DNA from: a bacterium
Lineage (GTDB): Bacteria > Verrucomicrobiota > Verrucomicrobiae > JAJYAR01
Length of the DNA stretch: 5,914 nt
Assembly (NCBI GenBank): GCA_021779435.1
Contig: JAJYAR010000182.1
Location: 316 to 6,229, forward strand
Reading direction: 5' to 3'
The stretch's first letter is position 1. Each line of letters opens with the position of its first letter. The notes under the pieces were generated by a model. That model was given only the letters and a program-made list of their open reading frames with translations. It had not been told where the DNA came from and made no database searches. The translations under genes and the position numbers were made by a program. Shown here piece by piece: positions 5,150 through 5,914 of this stretch.

Positions 5150-5914
5150 GTGAAGAAGCGACCGGCGATCCTGGGCGATGCGTGGGGCGGTTTCGCCGCC
5201 ATGCTGGTCGCATTGCCTGCGGCCATCGCCTACGGGATCGCGGCCTTCAGCCCTCTCGGCCAGGAGTGTGTCGGGCTTGGCATTCGCGCCGGTCTCGTCG
5301 GTGCGATCGCGCTCAGTCTCGCCGCGGCCGCGATCGGCGGCACACCGCGGCTCATCTCCGCACCCAGCGCACCAGCGGCGGCCATCCTCGGCGCCATCGC
5401 GACAGGACTGGTCACGCGTCCACACGCCACAGACCCGCACCTTGCCGTCGCGCTGCTCGGAGTGGTGGCGCTCCTTGCGGGCGTTCTTCAAACCCTGTTC
5501 GGGGCGCTCGGCGGAGGTCGTCTGATCAAATACATTCCGTATCCGGTCGTCGCCGGGTATCTGAGCGCCGTGGCGGTCATGATCGTGAGTTCGCAGCTGC
5601 CCGGCTGTCTGGGCGCGACACCGGGGTCTCCGCTCCTGGATTCGCTTTTGCCGACATCCCGCTGGTCGCTGCCTGCCCTGCTCGTCGCCGCGGTCACCGC
5701 CGTCGTCATGATCGCCACACCGCGTTTTACACGGCGCGTGCCCGCCACCATCGTCGGCCTGCTCGCCGGAACCGCGGCCTATCTGCTCCTGGGCTTCATC
5801 AGGCCCGGCTTGTGGCAGCTCGCCGGAAACAATCTCCTCCTCGGCAACGTTTCCGAAACCGGTGTGTTCGCACCCGCGGCACTGCGGCACTTCTACGATG
5901 CGGCGGCAGCAATC
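5150..5914 (+). CDS. SulP-family inorganic anion transporter, 3'-truncated by the window edge
   Basis: This is an inner-membrane anion permease of the SulP/SLC26 family (sulfate, bicarbonate or other anions; substrate not determinable here). The first 255 residues are visible and the frame stays open to the right edge. Family features: the N-terminal D-A-W-G-G segment leading into LVALPAAIAYG (19-29, the usual ALPxAIAYG of helix 1), GGTPRLISAPSAPAAAI (63-79, corresponding to the GSSxxxxxGPTAAxA region near the anion site), then GGRLIKYIPYPVVAGYLSAVAVMI (the family's IPxxVxxGFxxGxAxxI element). Further hydrophobic segments follow. No ATG precedes the conserved start; the GTG at 5150 fits the family N-terminus, with GGA at 5138-5140 as a weak ribosome binding site, whereas the first in-frame ATG (codon 18) would cut into helix 1. 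The C-terminal half and any STAS or cyclic-nucleotide domain lie outside the window. It is 85 bases after adk and could share its transcript unless the hairpins between them stop it. Confidence 0.9.
   Translation, partial: MKKRPAILGDAWGGFAAMLVALPAAIAYGIAAFSPLGQECVGLGIRAGLVGAIALSLAAAAIGGTPRLISAPSAPAAAILGAIATGLVTRPHATDPHLAVALLGVVALLAGVLQTLFGALGGGRLIKYIPYPVVAGYLSAVAVMIVSSQLPGCLGATPGSPLLDSLLPTSRWSLPALLVAAVTAVVMIATPRFTRRVPATIVGLLAGTAAYLLLGFIRPGLWQLAGNNLLLGNVSETGVFAPAALRHFYDAAAAI

Noticed and set aside
3367..5226. Open frame of 619 codons on the minus strand, antisense to the adenylate kinase gene.
   Set aside because: It exactly shadows the double adenylate kinase, as expected in GC-rich DNA with strong third-position bias; its translation is low-complexity Arg/Gly/Ala-rich and shows no domain.
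1..5914. CRISPR arrays, insertion sequences, phage or defence genes.
   Set aside because: No regular direct repeats with spacers, no transposase or integrase motifs, and no terminal inverted repeats with target duplications were found.

Overview
The window is GC-rich chromosomal DNA from a bacterium. The ribosomal protein L21/L27 variants (L21 opening [13 protein letters not shown]27 opening [16 protein letters not shown]), the very high G+C at third codon positions and the absence of Shine-Dalgarno sequences before several housekeeping genes fit the Verrucomicrobiota, most likely the Opitutales/Opitutaceae. This placement is inferred from remembered family features, not from a search. All supported genes are on the + strand, and nothing indicates a phage, plasmid or insertion sequence.

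Layout. Positions 1-1193 hold the 3' part of a major facilitator superfamily (MFS) transporter gene that enters from the left edge. It overlaps by ATGA a PfkB-family sugar/sugar-phosphate kinase (1190-2083), so the two are probably translationally coupled and may act as an uptake-plus-phosphorylation pair. A short AT-richer gap leads to the ribosomal pair rplU-rpmA (2135-2710), closed by a clear rho-independent terminator at 2736-2763. The usual third member, obg, does not follow. Next comes an intergenic stretch with hairpin-rich, repeat-like sequence, a small gene for a C-terminally anchored membrane protein (2940-3314), and a second structured intergenic stretch of about 300 bases that shares motifs with the first. 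Then comes a 480-residue protein made of two complete adenylate kinase domains in tandem (3622-5064). After two compact hairpins, a SulP-family anion transporter begins at a GTG (5150) and runs off the right edge.

The most unusual item is the tandem adenylate kinase. Both halves keep their P-loop, AMP-site motifs, lid arginines and a four-cysteine lid, so the sequence predicts two active sites in one chain. Second in interest are the repeat-like hairpin elements on both sides of the small membrane-protein gene. Otherwise the window reads as ordinary core and transport genes; I see no defence, CRISPR or mobile system.
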